Assembly: GCF_900155965.1 (NCBI RefSeq)
Contig: NZ_FTMG01000021.1
Span: 1 to 64,000, forward strand
Length of the DNA: 64,000 nt
Direction: 5' to 3'
DNA from: Mucilaginibacter lappiensis
GTDB taxonomy: Bacteria > Bacteroidota > Bacteroidia > Sphingobacteriales > Sphingobacteriaceae
Of this stretch, positions 41,732 through 49,423 are shown piece by piece. Under the pieces are notes generated by a model. That model made no database searches. It was not told where the DNA came from and saw nothing but the letters and a program-made list of their open reading frames with translations. The translations under genes and the position numbers were made by a program. Numbering within the stretch: the stretch's first letter is position 1; each line of letters begins with the position of its first letter.

Positions 41732-42346
41732 ATGGCTATCAATCTTCAAAAAGGACAACGGATTAGTCTGGAGAAAAGTAACGGCAGCAAATTGCAAACT
41801 GTTTGTGTAGGCATTAACTGGGGCGCTATTGAAAAGAAGGGCCTGTTTGGTTTTGGCACTACAAAAGAAGCGGTTGATTTGGACGCCAGCTGCGCTTTAT
41901 ATGACGATAATAAACAACTGATAGATGTAGTTTACTTCGGTCACCTGCAATCAAAGGATGGCGCGGTAAGGCACAGCGGTGACGATTTGACCGGCGATAT
42001 GGCTGGTGACGACGGCTTGGACAATGAAGTGATCACCGTTGATCTGTCGGCCTTGAGCAGCTCTGTCGGTTACGTGGCTTTTATCCTCAATAGCTTCCGC
42101 GGGCAGGATTTTGGGACTATCCCGTTTGCATCCATCCGCATTTACGAAGGTACCCCAACCCGGGTAAATGAAGTATTTGCTACTTATGATATTGCGCACA
42201 GCAAAGATTTTGCCGGCCATGTATCAATGGCGATGGGCGTATTTTACAAAAAGAACGGCGAATGGAAATTTAACGCCATTGGCGAACCAACCCGCGACAG
42301 GAAACTGGAAGAGTCGGTTAAAACCATGGCACAAAATTATTTATAG
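41732..42346 (+). CDS. TerD-family stress protein (paralog 4)
   Basis: The product is 204 residues. Start MAINLQKGQRISLE; a short insert, KKGLFGFGTTKE, precedes AVDLDASCALYDDNKQ. The second calcium segment is SGDDLTGDMAGDDGLDNEVITVDL. The C-terminus (HVSMAMGVFYKKNGEWKFNAIGEPT) resembles paralog 2, so 2 and 4 form one subtype (TerZ/TerA-like) and 1 and 3 another. It lies six bases behind paralog 3. Confidence 0.93.
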   Translation: MAINLQKGQRISLEKSNGSKLQTVCVGINWGAIEKKGLFGFGTTKEAVDLDASCALYDDNKQLIDVVYFGHLQSKDGAVRHSGDDLTGDMAGDDGLDNEVITVDLSALSSSVGYVAFILNSFRGQDFGTIPFASIRIYEGTPTRVNEVFATYDIAHSKDFAGHVSMAMGVFYKKNGEWKFNAIGEPTRDRKLEESVKTMAQNYL

Positions 42347-42350
42347 AGAG

Positions 42351-42411
42351 CGGGGTTCGTGTTGCGCGGTTCGGGTATTATTCAACGCGAACCGCGCAAC
42401 ACGAACCACGA
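42351..42411. repeat. Perfect hairpin GTTCGTGTTGCGCGGTTCG
   Basis: GTTCGTGTTGCGCGGTTCG and CGAACCGCGCAACACGAAC pair perfectly over 19 bases around a loop of about 14. It lies between TerD paralog 4 and telA and belongs to the same family as 39404-39524. Confidence 0.8.
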
Positions 42412-42438
42412 TCCCCAACAACATTAAAACTCAATACA

Positions 42439-43587
42439 ATGGAAGGTACACCAGGAAATAACGAACTAAATATAACGCCGGTTAATTTAGATATTAATCC
42501 GGCTCCGGCTACTAATACCAATACACCGGCGAAGTTGCTTGATAAAGAAGGTAATGTTGATTTGGCCAATATTACCCAGGCCGAGGTGCAAAAATATGGC
42601 GAAGTAGCCAAAGCACTTAATCCCAAGGATGTAAACTCCATCCTTAATTATGGTACAGATGTTCAAAACTCTATGGAAAAGTATAGTAATACTTTCCTTA
42701 CTTCGGTACGTACCTATAACTCGGGCGAGGTTGGTGGCCTCATCAATGACTTACTTACTGAACTGAACTATATTGATGTGGATGAGCTGAACCAAAACGC
42801 GTTCACCTCCTTTATATCGCACATCCCTTTTATGAAAAAGCTGGTGGTTGATGCCAAAAAGCTTTTCCAGAAGTATGATACGGTAATTAACAACATTGAT
42901 CAGATCACCAACAAGATCAAAGCCGGTCGTGTTAATTCATTAAAGGATAACAGCTCGCTGCAAACCATGTTTGACAGTAATGTAGGCTATATCCACCAAA
43001 TGGAAGAGCTGATCATATCTGGCCAGTTAAAATACAACGAGCTGAGCGAGCAGCTGGCACAGATGGATGCCAACCCATCGGCTTATAATGATTATGAAAT
43101 TGCCGATATGCGCGATTTTGTGAACCGTTTAGACAAGCGCCTGGCCGATTTGAAAGTGGTACGTTTCATTATGCTGCAATCGCTGGCGCAAATACGCGTG
43201 GTGCAAAGTAACAATACCACCATTGCCGAAAAAGCACAGTCTATTGTATCAACCACTATCCCGGTTTGGAAAAACCAGTTGACCATTGCCGTGGCCCTGA
43301 ACCGTCAAAAGGAAAACGTGGAGATGCAGAAAAAGATATCGGATACCACCAACACTATTTTGCAAAAGAACGCCGAACTGTTGAAACAAAACAGTATTGA
43401 CGTTGCCAGAGAAAATGAGAAAACCGTAGTGTCGCTGGATACTTTGAAAATAACAACAGCGTCGCTTATTGAAACGCTTACCGAGGTTAAACGCATTCAC
43501 GAAGAAGGTACCGCCAACCGCAAAACACTCAACACCGAACTGCAAAACCTGGAAGTGGAACTGAAAAAAACAGTTACCAACGGGTAA
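42439..43587 (+). CDS. telA: TelA-family toxic anion resistance protein
   Basis: The product is 382 residues and almost fully helical. The TelA (PF05816) pattern is visible: EVQKYGEVAKALNPKDVNSILNYGTDVQNSMEKYSNTFLTSVRTYNSGEVGGLINDLL near residues 50-110, FMKKLVVDAKKLFQKYDTVINNIDQI, and VVRFIMLQSLAQIRVVQSNNTTIAEKAQSIVSTTIPVWKNQL. The last 120 residues form a coiled coil. TelA accompanies TerD and TerC in stress clusters and may link them to the membrane. The N-terminal 40 residues are Pro/Asn-rich and probably disordered. Confidence 0.92.
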   Translation: MEGTPGNNELNITPVNLDINPAPATNTNTPAKLLDKEGNVDLANITQAEVQKYGEVAKALNPKDVNSILNYGTDVQNSMEKYSNTFLTSVRTYNSGEVGGLINDLLTELNYIDVDELNQNAFTSFISHIPFMKKLVVDAKKLFQKYDTVINNIDQITNKIKAGRVNSLKDNSSLQTMFDSNVGYIHQMEELIISGQLKYNELSEQLAQMDANPSAYNDYEIADMRDFVNRLDKRLADLKVVRFIMLQSLAQIRVVQSNNTTIAEKAQSIVSTTIPVWKNQLTIAVALNRQKENVEMQKKISDTTNTILQKNAELLKQNSIDVARENEKTVVSLDTLKITTASLIETLTEVKRIHEEGTANRKTLNTELQNLEVELKKTVTNG

Positions 43588-43597
43588 CCACAATTTG

Positions 43598-43677
43598 TCA
43601 TCCTGAGCGGCAGGGAAGGATCTATTCTACAATTAACATAATTTGTGAATAGATTCTTCGTTCCTCAGAATGACATT
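43598..43677. repeat. TGTCAT-CTGAG hairpin repeat
   Basis: TTGTCATCCTGAGCGGCAGG pairs imperfectly with TTCGTTCCTCAGAATGACA. It belongs to the same family as 3750-3826 and sits 10 bases behind telA. Confidence 0.65.
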
Positions 43678-43696
43678 TTTTATTTTAATCTTTTCC

Positions 43697-43887
43697 CCGT
43701 CAGCAGAACAGCTTCGGCCGAAAACAGGCAGAACATGATGGCTTGTGTTGAGGCAGGGGCATTAGCAAACCTTGCCGAAGCATTGGGAATGAGCGAACGA
43801 AGTAGAGGTAAGGTTTAGCAGCCCGTGGTTCTGCCTGTTTGCAGGGTAAAGGCCAAGAGTGTAAAGAAGCATTTCTGCTGACTTGAT
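43697..43887. repeat. Element with GTCAGCAGAA/TTCTGCTGAC ends
   Basis: The 10-bp ends are perfect inverted repeats about 190 bases apart, with nested pairing GAACAGGC...AGGCAGAAC-type parts. Directly behind it lies GGTTACTTTTGTATCAAGAC-AAAAGTAAC, a short hairpin. The rest of the gap to 44112 shows nothing recognisable. The element may be a small non-autonomous mobile element. Confidence 0.55.
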
Positions 43888-44112
43888 TTTTTGGTTACTT
43901 TTGTATCAAGACAAAAGTAACAGCCTTAGCGGCAATTGAGCGCTCTACGACTTGCATTATTCGCCCTGTATAAAGGGGATTATTAATGTAGTTAATTATC
44001 TTTTTAGGATATTAATGAGCTCCCGCTGGTCGGTTGTCTTCGTTCCTCGCAATGACGTGATGGATAAAAGAGTCACTTTTGCATTTAATCAAAATTTGAG
44101 GTCGCCAAATTG

Positions 44113-45075
44113 ATGGATGAAAGCAGGTTAAATATTTTAAATCAGTCAAACCGAATGCTCAGTAAGCTGCAATTGCTTTCTGTTTTTTTTGGTGATGATA
44201 TCATTTATAAAATATACCTGCGCAGCCAGGTGATCCACAAGCTTTTTGAAACCAACCCCGAGCTGGATATCAACAAGCTCGATCTGTTTCACCTGCAATT
44301 TACCCAAAGCCTCATCGATCTGCTCCGCAAGATCAAAAAGAACAACGAAACCAACGTGAGCATGCTTTTCGATGAGATCCAGATCAACAAGGAAATGATC
44401 GACAGGCTGAACGACCCCTACTATACCCTGGCTAATTTCAACCTCGAAAAGCAACGGCAGGCGCTGAAAGTCAATTTATCACTGCGGAAGCTGTTCCAGG
44501 TACTGTCGGATAATTCGACCGATAATCCGCTGTCAAAAAACATCAACGCGTTTAGCTCCAGGTTTGCGGCCGACTTTTTTTATCCTATTGCTCCCGAGTT
44601 GCTGCAAGAGATAACGGCCTATAACGACAAGGACGTTTACACCGATGAGTATGCTACTATTCAGCGTAAGCTAATGGGGGTTTTATGCAAGTATGAATTC
44701 AAAACCGAGTTTTACTGCGGATTAAAAGCGGGTACCCAGGTGGCCGAAGTCTATAAATTTGTAGACGACGACCGGTACCTGATCTATTCGCTGTCGGATA
44801 ACTTGTTCGTGTTTCTGGATATTGCAAAAATAGCCAGCATAGACATGGCCAATAATATGTCAAAAAAGGAAAAACTGGTACACGAACTGCGGGATAAGAA
44901 CGACAAGCTGGAAGGTAACGCTTCGGCCATGAAAGCAGCTATGCCCACCGAGATCAAAAACCTGCTGGCCGACAATTATAAAAAGATATCAGACATAAGT
45001 TTTATGGAAAACATCAGTAACATTGATGTGCAGGCCAATATTTTAAAAAGCATGTTGAATACCGATTTAATTTAG
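44113..45075 (+). CDS. Unknown helical protein of the Ter cluster
   Basis: The product is 320 residues from ATG 44113. It is mostly helical and charged, without signal peptide or membrane segment. Segments such as SQVIHKLFETNPELDINKLDLFHLQFTQSLIDLLRKIKK and LVHELRDKNDKLEGNASAMKAAMPTEIKNLLADNYKK suggest coiled coils. No family is recognised. It lies between telA and terC on the same strand and may be a structural partner of TelA. Confidence 0.65.
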   Translation: MDESRLNILNQSNRMLSKLQLLSVFFGDDIIYKIYLRSQVIHKLFETNPELDINKLDLFHLQFTQSLIDLLRKIKKNNETNVSMLFDEIQINKEMIDRLNDPYYTLANFNLEKQRQALKVNLSLRKLFQVLSDNSTDNPLSKNINAFSSRFAADFFYPIAPELLQEITAYNDKDVYTDEYATIQRKLMGVLCKYEFKTEFYCGLKAGTQVAEVYKFVDDDRYLIYSLSDNLFVFLDIAKIASIDMANNMSKKEKLVHELRDKNDKLEGNASAMKAAMPTEIKNLLADNYKKISDISFMENISNIDVQANILKSMLNTDLI

Positions 45076-45110
45076 TTTATTTAACCCCAAATTAATTCCT
45101 TACCTGTTCT

Positions 45111-45932
45111 ATGGATTTCTTACACACCATCCTGGGCCCCGATATTAAAGCCGGTTTGCTCATCATTTTAAACTTAATTGTTATTGAGAGTTTACTCTCG
45201 GTTGATAACGCCGCGGTACTGGCTACCATGGTTTTGGATCTGCCTCCGGCTCAGCGTAAAAAAGCGTTAAGGTACGGAATATTAGGCGCCTATATACTCC
45301 GTGGGGTATGCTTGTTTTTAGCAGCCTGGCTGGTAAAGATCTGGTGGTTAAAACCTATTGGAGGCTTATACCTGCTGTACCTAAGCTTTAATTATTTTAA
45401 GGGTAAAATTCAGGCTGCCAATAGCGAAGGAGGAGAGGAAGAGGTGGATAAAAGCAAGAACTGGCTGTACCGCTCAACCGTAGGTGTGTTTGGCGTATTT
45501 TGGGCCACCGTCGCTTTGGTAGAGCTGATGGACCTGGCCTTTTCTATCGATAACGTGTTTGCTGCCGTGGCCTTTACAGACCACGTAGTGCTGATATACA
45601 TCGGTGTATTCATTGGTATACTGGCTATGCGTTTTGTGGCCCAGGCCTTTGTGAAACTGATGGAAAAGTTTACCTTTTTGGAAACCGTGGCCTTTATCGT
45701 GATCGGTGTTCTGGGGATTAAATTATCCGCATCATTGTTTGTACACTTTAATGAAACGTCGTCCTTCTCCAAATTTATGGAGAGTGAAAAAGCTGATATT
45801 TTCACCTCGATATTTACGGTAGGTGTATTTATTATCCCAGTGCTCACATCGCTGTTATTCAACTTCCCTAAAAGGCACACCATCGAACCGGAAGTAGCCG
45901 AAGCAGCGGAAGATGTGCTGGATAAGCAATAA
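45111..45932 (+). CDS. terC: TerC/Alx-family membrane protein
   Basis: The product is 273 residues with about seven to nine membrane helices. The paired acidic motifs of the family are present: NLIVIESLLSVDNAAVLATM near residue 25 and VALVELMDLAFSIDNVFAAVAF near residue 145. TerC-family proteins are metal exporters or partners (Mn2+ for Alx/YceF-type) that supply metal to extracytoplasmic proteins or confer tellurite resistance. It closes the Ter cluster. The following gap contains a hairpin repeat. Confidence 0.93.
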   Translation: MDFLHTILGPDIKAGLLIILNLIVIESLLSVDNAAVLATMVLDLPPAQRKKALRYGILGAYILRGVCLFLAAWLVKIWWLKPIGGLYLLYLSFNYFKGKIQAANSEGGEEEVDKSKNWLYRSTVGVFGVFWATVALVELMDLAFSIDNVFAAVAFTDHVVLIYIGVFIGILAMRFVAQAFVKLMEKFTFLETVAFIVIGVLGIKLSASLFVHFNETSSFSKFMESEKADIFTSIFTVGVFIIPVLTSLLFNFPKRHTIEPEVAEAAEDVLDKQ

Positions 45933-45943
45933 TTATTCACTGA

Positions 45944-46037
45944 GTCATTACGTCATTTGGTCATTGAATTAGGTGATATGATTTTATCATGGCTACCAAT
46001 ACTAATGACTGAATGACTCAATGACCAAATGACTCAA
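45944..46037. repeat. TGAGTCATT...AATGACTCA inverted repeat
   Basis: TGAGTCATTACGTCATTTGG pairs with CCAAATGACTCA after a spacer that holds a further ATGACTGAATGACTCAATGA run. The whole makes a long hairpin between terC and pgpA. Confidence 0.65.
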
Positions 46038-46042
46038 AAAAG

Positions 46043-46507
46043 ATGAACTTAAATAAAATAATCGCCTCCATATTTGGCATCGGTTTTTTAAAAGGAGGTG
46101 GTACCTATGCGGCTATAGTAACCTGCGGGTTTATTTGGCTGTTATGGCAAAGCCCGGTATGGCAAAATCCCTGGTACCTGTTTGTGATTACCATTATAAT
46201 AACCCTGCTGGGTGTATATGTCAGTAACAAAGTGGAGCCTGATTGGGGCGAAGACAGTTCGCGGGTGGTGATTGATGAAGTTGCCGGTATGCTGATAGCG
46301 GTAGTGTTTGTGCCCATGAATATTTATACCCTGATTGGCGGGCTTATCCTGTTCCGCTTTTTTGATATTGTAAAACCCCTGGGCATCCGCAAAATGGAAG
46401 CCCTGCCCAGCGGTACCGGCGTAATGATGGACGATGTACTGGCCGGCGTTTACTCCAATATACTGGTGTGGGTAGGCTACCTGCTTTGGCTCAAGTTTGG
46501 TGGGTAG
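46043..46507 (+). CDS. pgpA: Phosphatidylglycerophosphatase A
   Basis: The product is 154 residues with four membrane helices. The family features are GIGFLKGGGTYAAIV near the start, VVIDEVAGMLIAVVF in the middle with its acidic pair, FRFFDIVKPLGIRKME, and LPSGTGVMMDDVLAGVYSN at the end. PgpA removes phosphate from phosphatidylglycerol phosphate in the inner membrane to give phosphatidylglycerol. It stands behind terC but its function is unrelated; the length fits the family. Confidence 0.93.
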   Translation: MNLNKIIASIFGIGFLKGGGTYAAIVTCGFIWLLWQSPVWQNPWYLFVITIIITLLGVYVSNKVEPDWGEDSSRVVIDEVAGMLIAVVFVPMNIYTLIGGLILFRFFDIVKPLGIRKMEALPSGTGVMMDDVLAGVYSNILVWVGYLLWLKFGG

Positions 46508-46524
46508 GTCCGTATTCCTTCTAT

Positions 46525-46840
46525 AATTCCCTCCTCACGTGAGGGTCAATGTCATTAAGTTAAGGGGAAACGCAAAAGAAATTCCGCAAAAGCCCCCTCT
46601 AAACGGCGAAGCCCTCATGTAATAATCTCCCCCGGAAGGGGAGACTTAGCTTCAGTTTTTTAAAGTCCTCCCTACCGGGGAGGATTTAGGTGGGGATCCA
46701 TGTGCTTAACTTAATGACATTGACGTGAGGGGGGCGTCGGATTATGTTTTGGCAGGGAGGGGTTTATACGTGCGATAGAACCCCAGAATGCTTACGAAAC
46801 CCCTACCTTCCCTTCCCGAGGGAAGGGAATCGCACAACCC
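46525..46840. repeat. Interspersed palindromic repeat, copy 3, split by an insertion
   Basis: The left part is ATTCCCTCCTCACGTGAGGG and the right part GGCGTCGGATTATGTTTTGG up to GAGGGAAGGGAATCGCAC. Leaving out the 178-bp element and one target copy restores the continuous repeat seen at 2131-2251. Confidence 0.8.
46546..46723. mobile_element. MITE-like element with 19-bp TIRs and 8-bp target duplication
   Basis: TCAATGTCATTAAGTTAAG (46546-46564) and its exact complement CTTAACTTAATGACATTGA (46705-46723) are the ends. CGTGAGGG flanks it on both sides (46538-46545 and 46724-46731) as a direct repeat. The 178-bp body has no gene; its centre carries a GCCCCCTCTAAA...GAGGATTTAGGTGGGG repeat of the kind at 38641-38719. 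It would need a transposase acting from elsewhere. Confidence 0.85.
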
Positions 46841-46876
46841 AAGCTTTTTTAATTTTTAATTCGATCTGCTAATTGA

Positions 46877-48601
46877 TTACAAATTCCCCTTCTTAATCTC
46901 CCCCGCCGCATAGTTAGCGGCCCGTGCGGTTAAGGCCATATACAGTATCGACGGACTTTGGTTGCCGGTGCTGGTCATGCAGGCGCCATCGGTAACAAAT
47001 ACATTTTTGCATAGGTGCAATTGGTTCCATTGATTAAGCAGTGATGTTTTGGGATCCTTGCCCATGCGTACGCCGCCCATTTCATGAATGTCGAGCCCGG
47101 GTGCTTGTTTGTTCTCATGCTTCTCGATGTTGGTACAGCCGGCTTTTTGCAGCATGTCGGCGCTTTGGGTTAAAAAATCCTGTATCATGCGCTCGTCATT
47201 ATCATCGTACTCTACCGAGGTGATCAGGAGCGGGATACCCCATTGATCTTTCTGATCTTTACTGAGGCGTACATGGTTGCTTTCTTTAGGAACGGTTTCG
47301 CCTTGCAGGTACATATACACCTGCCATCCCCCTGGTTCGGTTAACGAATCTTTGTAGTCGCCGCCTATTTCATCTGTAGCAGTTTCAGCCGGATGCTGGT
47401 GTCGATAAGCCCCCATAAAGGTGGTAAAGCCGCCTTTGTAATCAGTTTCCTGCCGCTGCAAGTTGCGGTAATTGGCCAGGATCAATTCCGTAGGATTCCG
47501 ACCAAAATAGTATCGGTCTAAAAATCCGTCTATGCCGGCGGTTACTGATGCCCGGTAGTTTTGGAATGCCACATATTTGCCGAGTAGTCCATTGTCATTG
47601 CCTAGCCCATTAGGGAAGCGTGCTGAGGTTGAATTCAATAGGATGAGGTTGGTATTCAGTGCCGAGGCATTCATGAAAATGATCTTTGCTTTGTATTCTA
47701 TTACTTCTTTGGTATTAGTGTCTATCACTTTAACGCCTGTTGCTTTACCCAGTTTTTCATCATAAATAACAGAGTGAACCACTGAAAATGGTCTGACGGT
47801 TAAATTGCCTGTGCGTTTGGCCCAGGGCAGTGTGGAACTTACCGAACTAAAATAACCACCAAACGGGCAGCCGCGCATACATATATTGCGTGCCTGGCAT
47901 TTGCCTCGTCCCTGATCCAGATGGAGCTGATTGGGCTTGGTTAGATGTGCCCAGCGCGCGTGCACCAAGTGCCGGTCGGGATAGTTTTCACTAATCTTCT
48001 TGCTGATCACTTCCTGCACGCAATTCATATCAAAGGGCGGCAGAAATTCACCATCGGGCATGGCCTCAATGCCATCTTTATTACCGCATACGCCTATGAA
48101 TTTTTCTACGTGTGAGTACCAGGGAGCTACATCATCGTAACCGATGGGCCAGGCAATACCATAGCCAAAACGCTCGGGATTGGTAAACTCATATTTGCTC
48201 CAGCGTTGGCAGGCCCGTCCCCAGGTAAGCGATTTGCCGCCAACCTGGTATCCCCGTATCCAGTCGAAAGGTTTTTCCTGTATGTAGGGATGGTCTTTAT
48301 CTTTTATAAAAAAATGCGCGTCGTCTTCACCAAAACCTGCAGCCTTACTGATGAGTGGATTCTCCCCCAGAAATTCCCGGGTCATTTGTCCGCGATGTTT
48401 AAACTGCCAGGGATCCAGCGTAGCGGTGGGATAGTCTTTGATATGCTCCACATTACGACCGCGCTCCAGCACCAGGGTTTTTAAACCCAGCTCACATAAT
48501 TCTTTAGCAGCCCAACCACCGCTAATACCCGAGCCTATAACAATGGCATCATAAGTTAAATGATCTGATGTTTGCAGTGGTTTTTTTGATTGATCGGGCA
48601 T
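46877..48601 (-). CDS. GMC-family oxidoreductase
   Basis: The product is 574 residues. The FAD-binding motif is YDAIVIGSGISGGWAAKELCELGLKTLVLERG near the N-terminus, followed by YQVGGKSLTWGRACQRW and a His-rich MRGCPFGGYFSS cysteine motif. The C-terminal GMC end is DIHEMGGVRMGKDPKTSLLNQWNQLHLCKNVFVTDGACM followed by SPSILYMALTARAANY. These flavoenzymes oxidise sugars or polyols, often as gluconate-2-dehydrogenase-like enzymes. No partner gamma subunit or cytochrome gene is adjacent. It is on the same strand as the NagB and Gfo/Idh/MocA genes and may act on the same sugar pathway. Confidence 0.9.
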   Translation of the reverse strand: MPDQSKKPLQTSDHLTYDAIVIGSGISGGWAAKELCELGLKTLVLERGRNVEHIKDYPTATLDPWQFKHRGQMTREFLGENPLISKAAGFGEDDAHFFIKDKDHPYIQEKPFDWIRGYQVGGKSLTWGRACQRWSKYEFTNPERFGYGIAWPIGYDDVAPWYSHVEKFIGVCGNKDGIEAMPDGEFLPPFDMNCVQEVISKKISENYPDRHLVHARWAHLTKPNQLHLDQGRGKCQARNICMRGCPFGGYFSSVSSTLPWAKRTGNLTVRPFSVVHSVIYDEKLGKATGVKVIDTNTKEVIEYKAKIIFMNASALNTNLILLNSTSARFPNGLGNDNGLLGKYVAFQNYRASVTAGIDGFLDRYYFGRNPTELILANYRNLQRQETDYKGGFTTFMGAYRHQHPAETATDEIGGDYKDSLTEPGGWQVYMYLQGETVPKESNHVRLSKDQKDQWGIPLLITSVEYDDNDERMIQDFLTQSADMLQKAGCTNIEKHENKQAPGLDIHEMGGVRMGKDPKTSLLNQWNQLHLCKNVFVTDGACMTSTGNQSPSILYMALTARAANYAAGEIKKGNL

Positions 48602-48686
48602 GGTGATTAGTGATTATATGTAAAAACTATTCAATGATTTATTTATATAGATTTTGTCGATATCGGTGTGTAATTATTCTTTTATT

Positions 48687-49418
48687 TTACTCTTTATTCA
48701 GCTTTTCTGCCGCACCATGATCTAAAAAGATCTGCGTGTTCGGTAGGTTTTGAAAGATAGAAGCCGGTACATCAGTTGTTACCGGGCCGTTCAGGGCCTG
48801 TGCTATAATGCCTGCCTTTTTCGAGCCGCTGGCAATCAGCACCGGTGTCCGGGCTTCGGCCAAATGACGGAGGCCCAGCGTGATTCCTTCGGTCAGTCGC
48901 GGTTGCTGTGTAAAATACTTTTTGGCTACATCGATGGTTACGGGAGCTAATGCGGAGTGATGGGCATAAACGTTAAAATCCGTACCGGGTTCATTCAGGC
49001 CGATATGGCCGTTCATGCCAATACCTACAATCATCATATCCAGCCCTCCGAGATTAGTAATATGCTCATCCATTTCTTGACACGCTCTATCAAGGTCAGC
49101 AACCTTCGCGTCAAAAAAACGCACTTGTGCCGGCGCTATTTTTAACAGCGAAAAGAAATTCTTGTGCAGATAATGGCTGCAGCTACCTTCATCATTTTTA
49201 TCCATACCCACCCACTCATCCAAACCCACAAAATGCGCGCGACTAAAATCTATCCTCCCCTCTTTGGCATATTGTACCAGAAACTTAAACATCCCCGTCG
49301 GTGAATCGCCCGAAGGGAAGCAGATCAGTGAATCAGGCTTTTGTTTGATCTGTCGCCATACTAAATAAGCTGCTGCGGATGATAACGAATCGTAATCTTT
49401 ATACCGTTGTATAGTCAT
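48687..49418 (-). CDS. nagB: Glucosamine-6-phosphate deaminase-like protein
   Basis: The start is ATG 49418 (MTIQRYKDYDSLS); an upstream TTG would overlap the previous gene. The product is 243 residues of the NagB/6-phosphogluconolactonase fold: LICFPSGDSPTGMFKFLVQY near residue 30, HFVGLDEWVGM, and the catalytic loop MIVGIGMNGHIGLNEPG. It converts glucosamine-6-phosphate to fructose-6-phosphate and ammonia. It is five bases behind the Gfo/Idh/MocA gene. A 6-phosphogluconolactonase is a less likely alternative. Confidence 0.87.
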   Translation of the reverse strand: MTIQRYKDYDSLSSAAAYLVWRQIKQKPDSLICFPSGDSPTGMFKFLVQYAKEGRIDFSRAHFVGLDEWVGMDKNDEGSCSHYLHKNFFSLLKIAPAQVRFFDAKVADLDRACQEMDEHITNLGGLDMMIVGIGMNGHIGLNEPGTDFNVYAHHSALAPVTIDVAKKYFTQQPRLTEGITLGLRHLAEARTPVLIASGSKKAGIIAQALNGPVTTDVPASIFQNLPNTQIFLDHGAAEKLNKE

Positions 49419-49423
49419 GCTGC

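Noticed and set aside
45410..45940. Minus-strand open frame of 176 residues opposite terC
   Set aside because: It is the antisense shadow of a clear TerC coding region and is rich in Ser/Thr/Asn without any family pattern.
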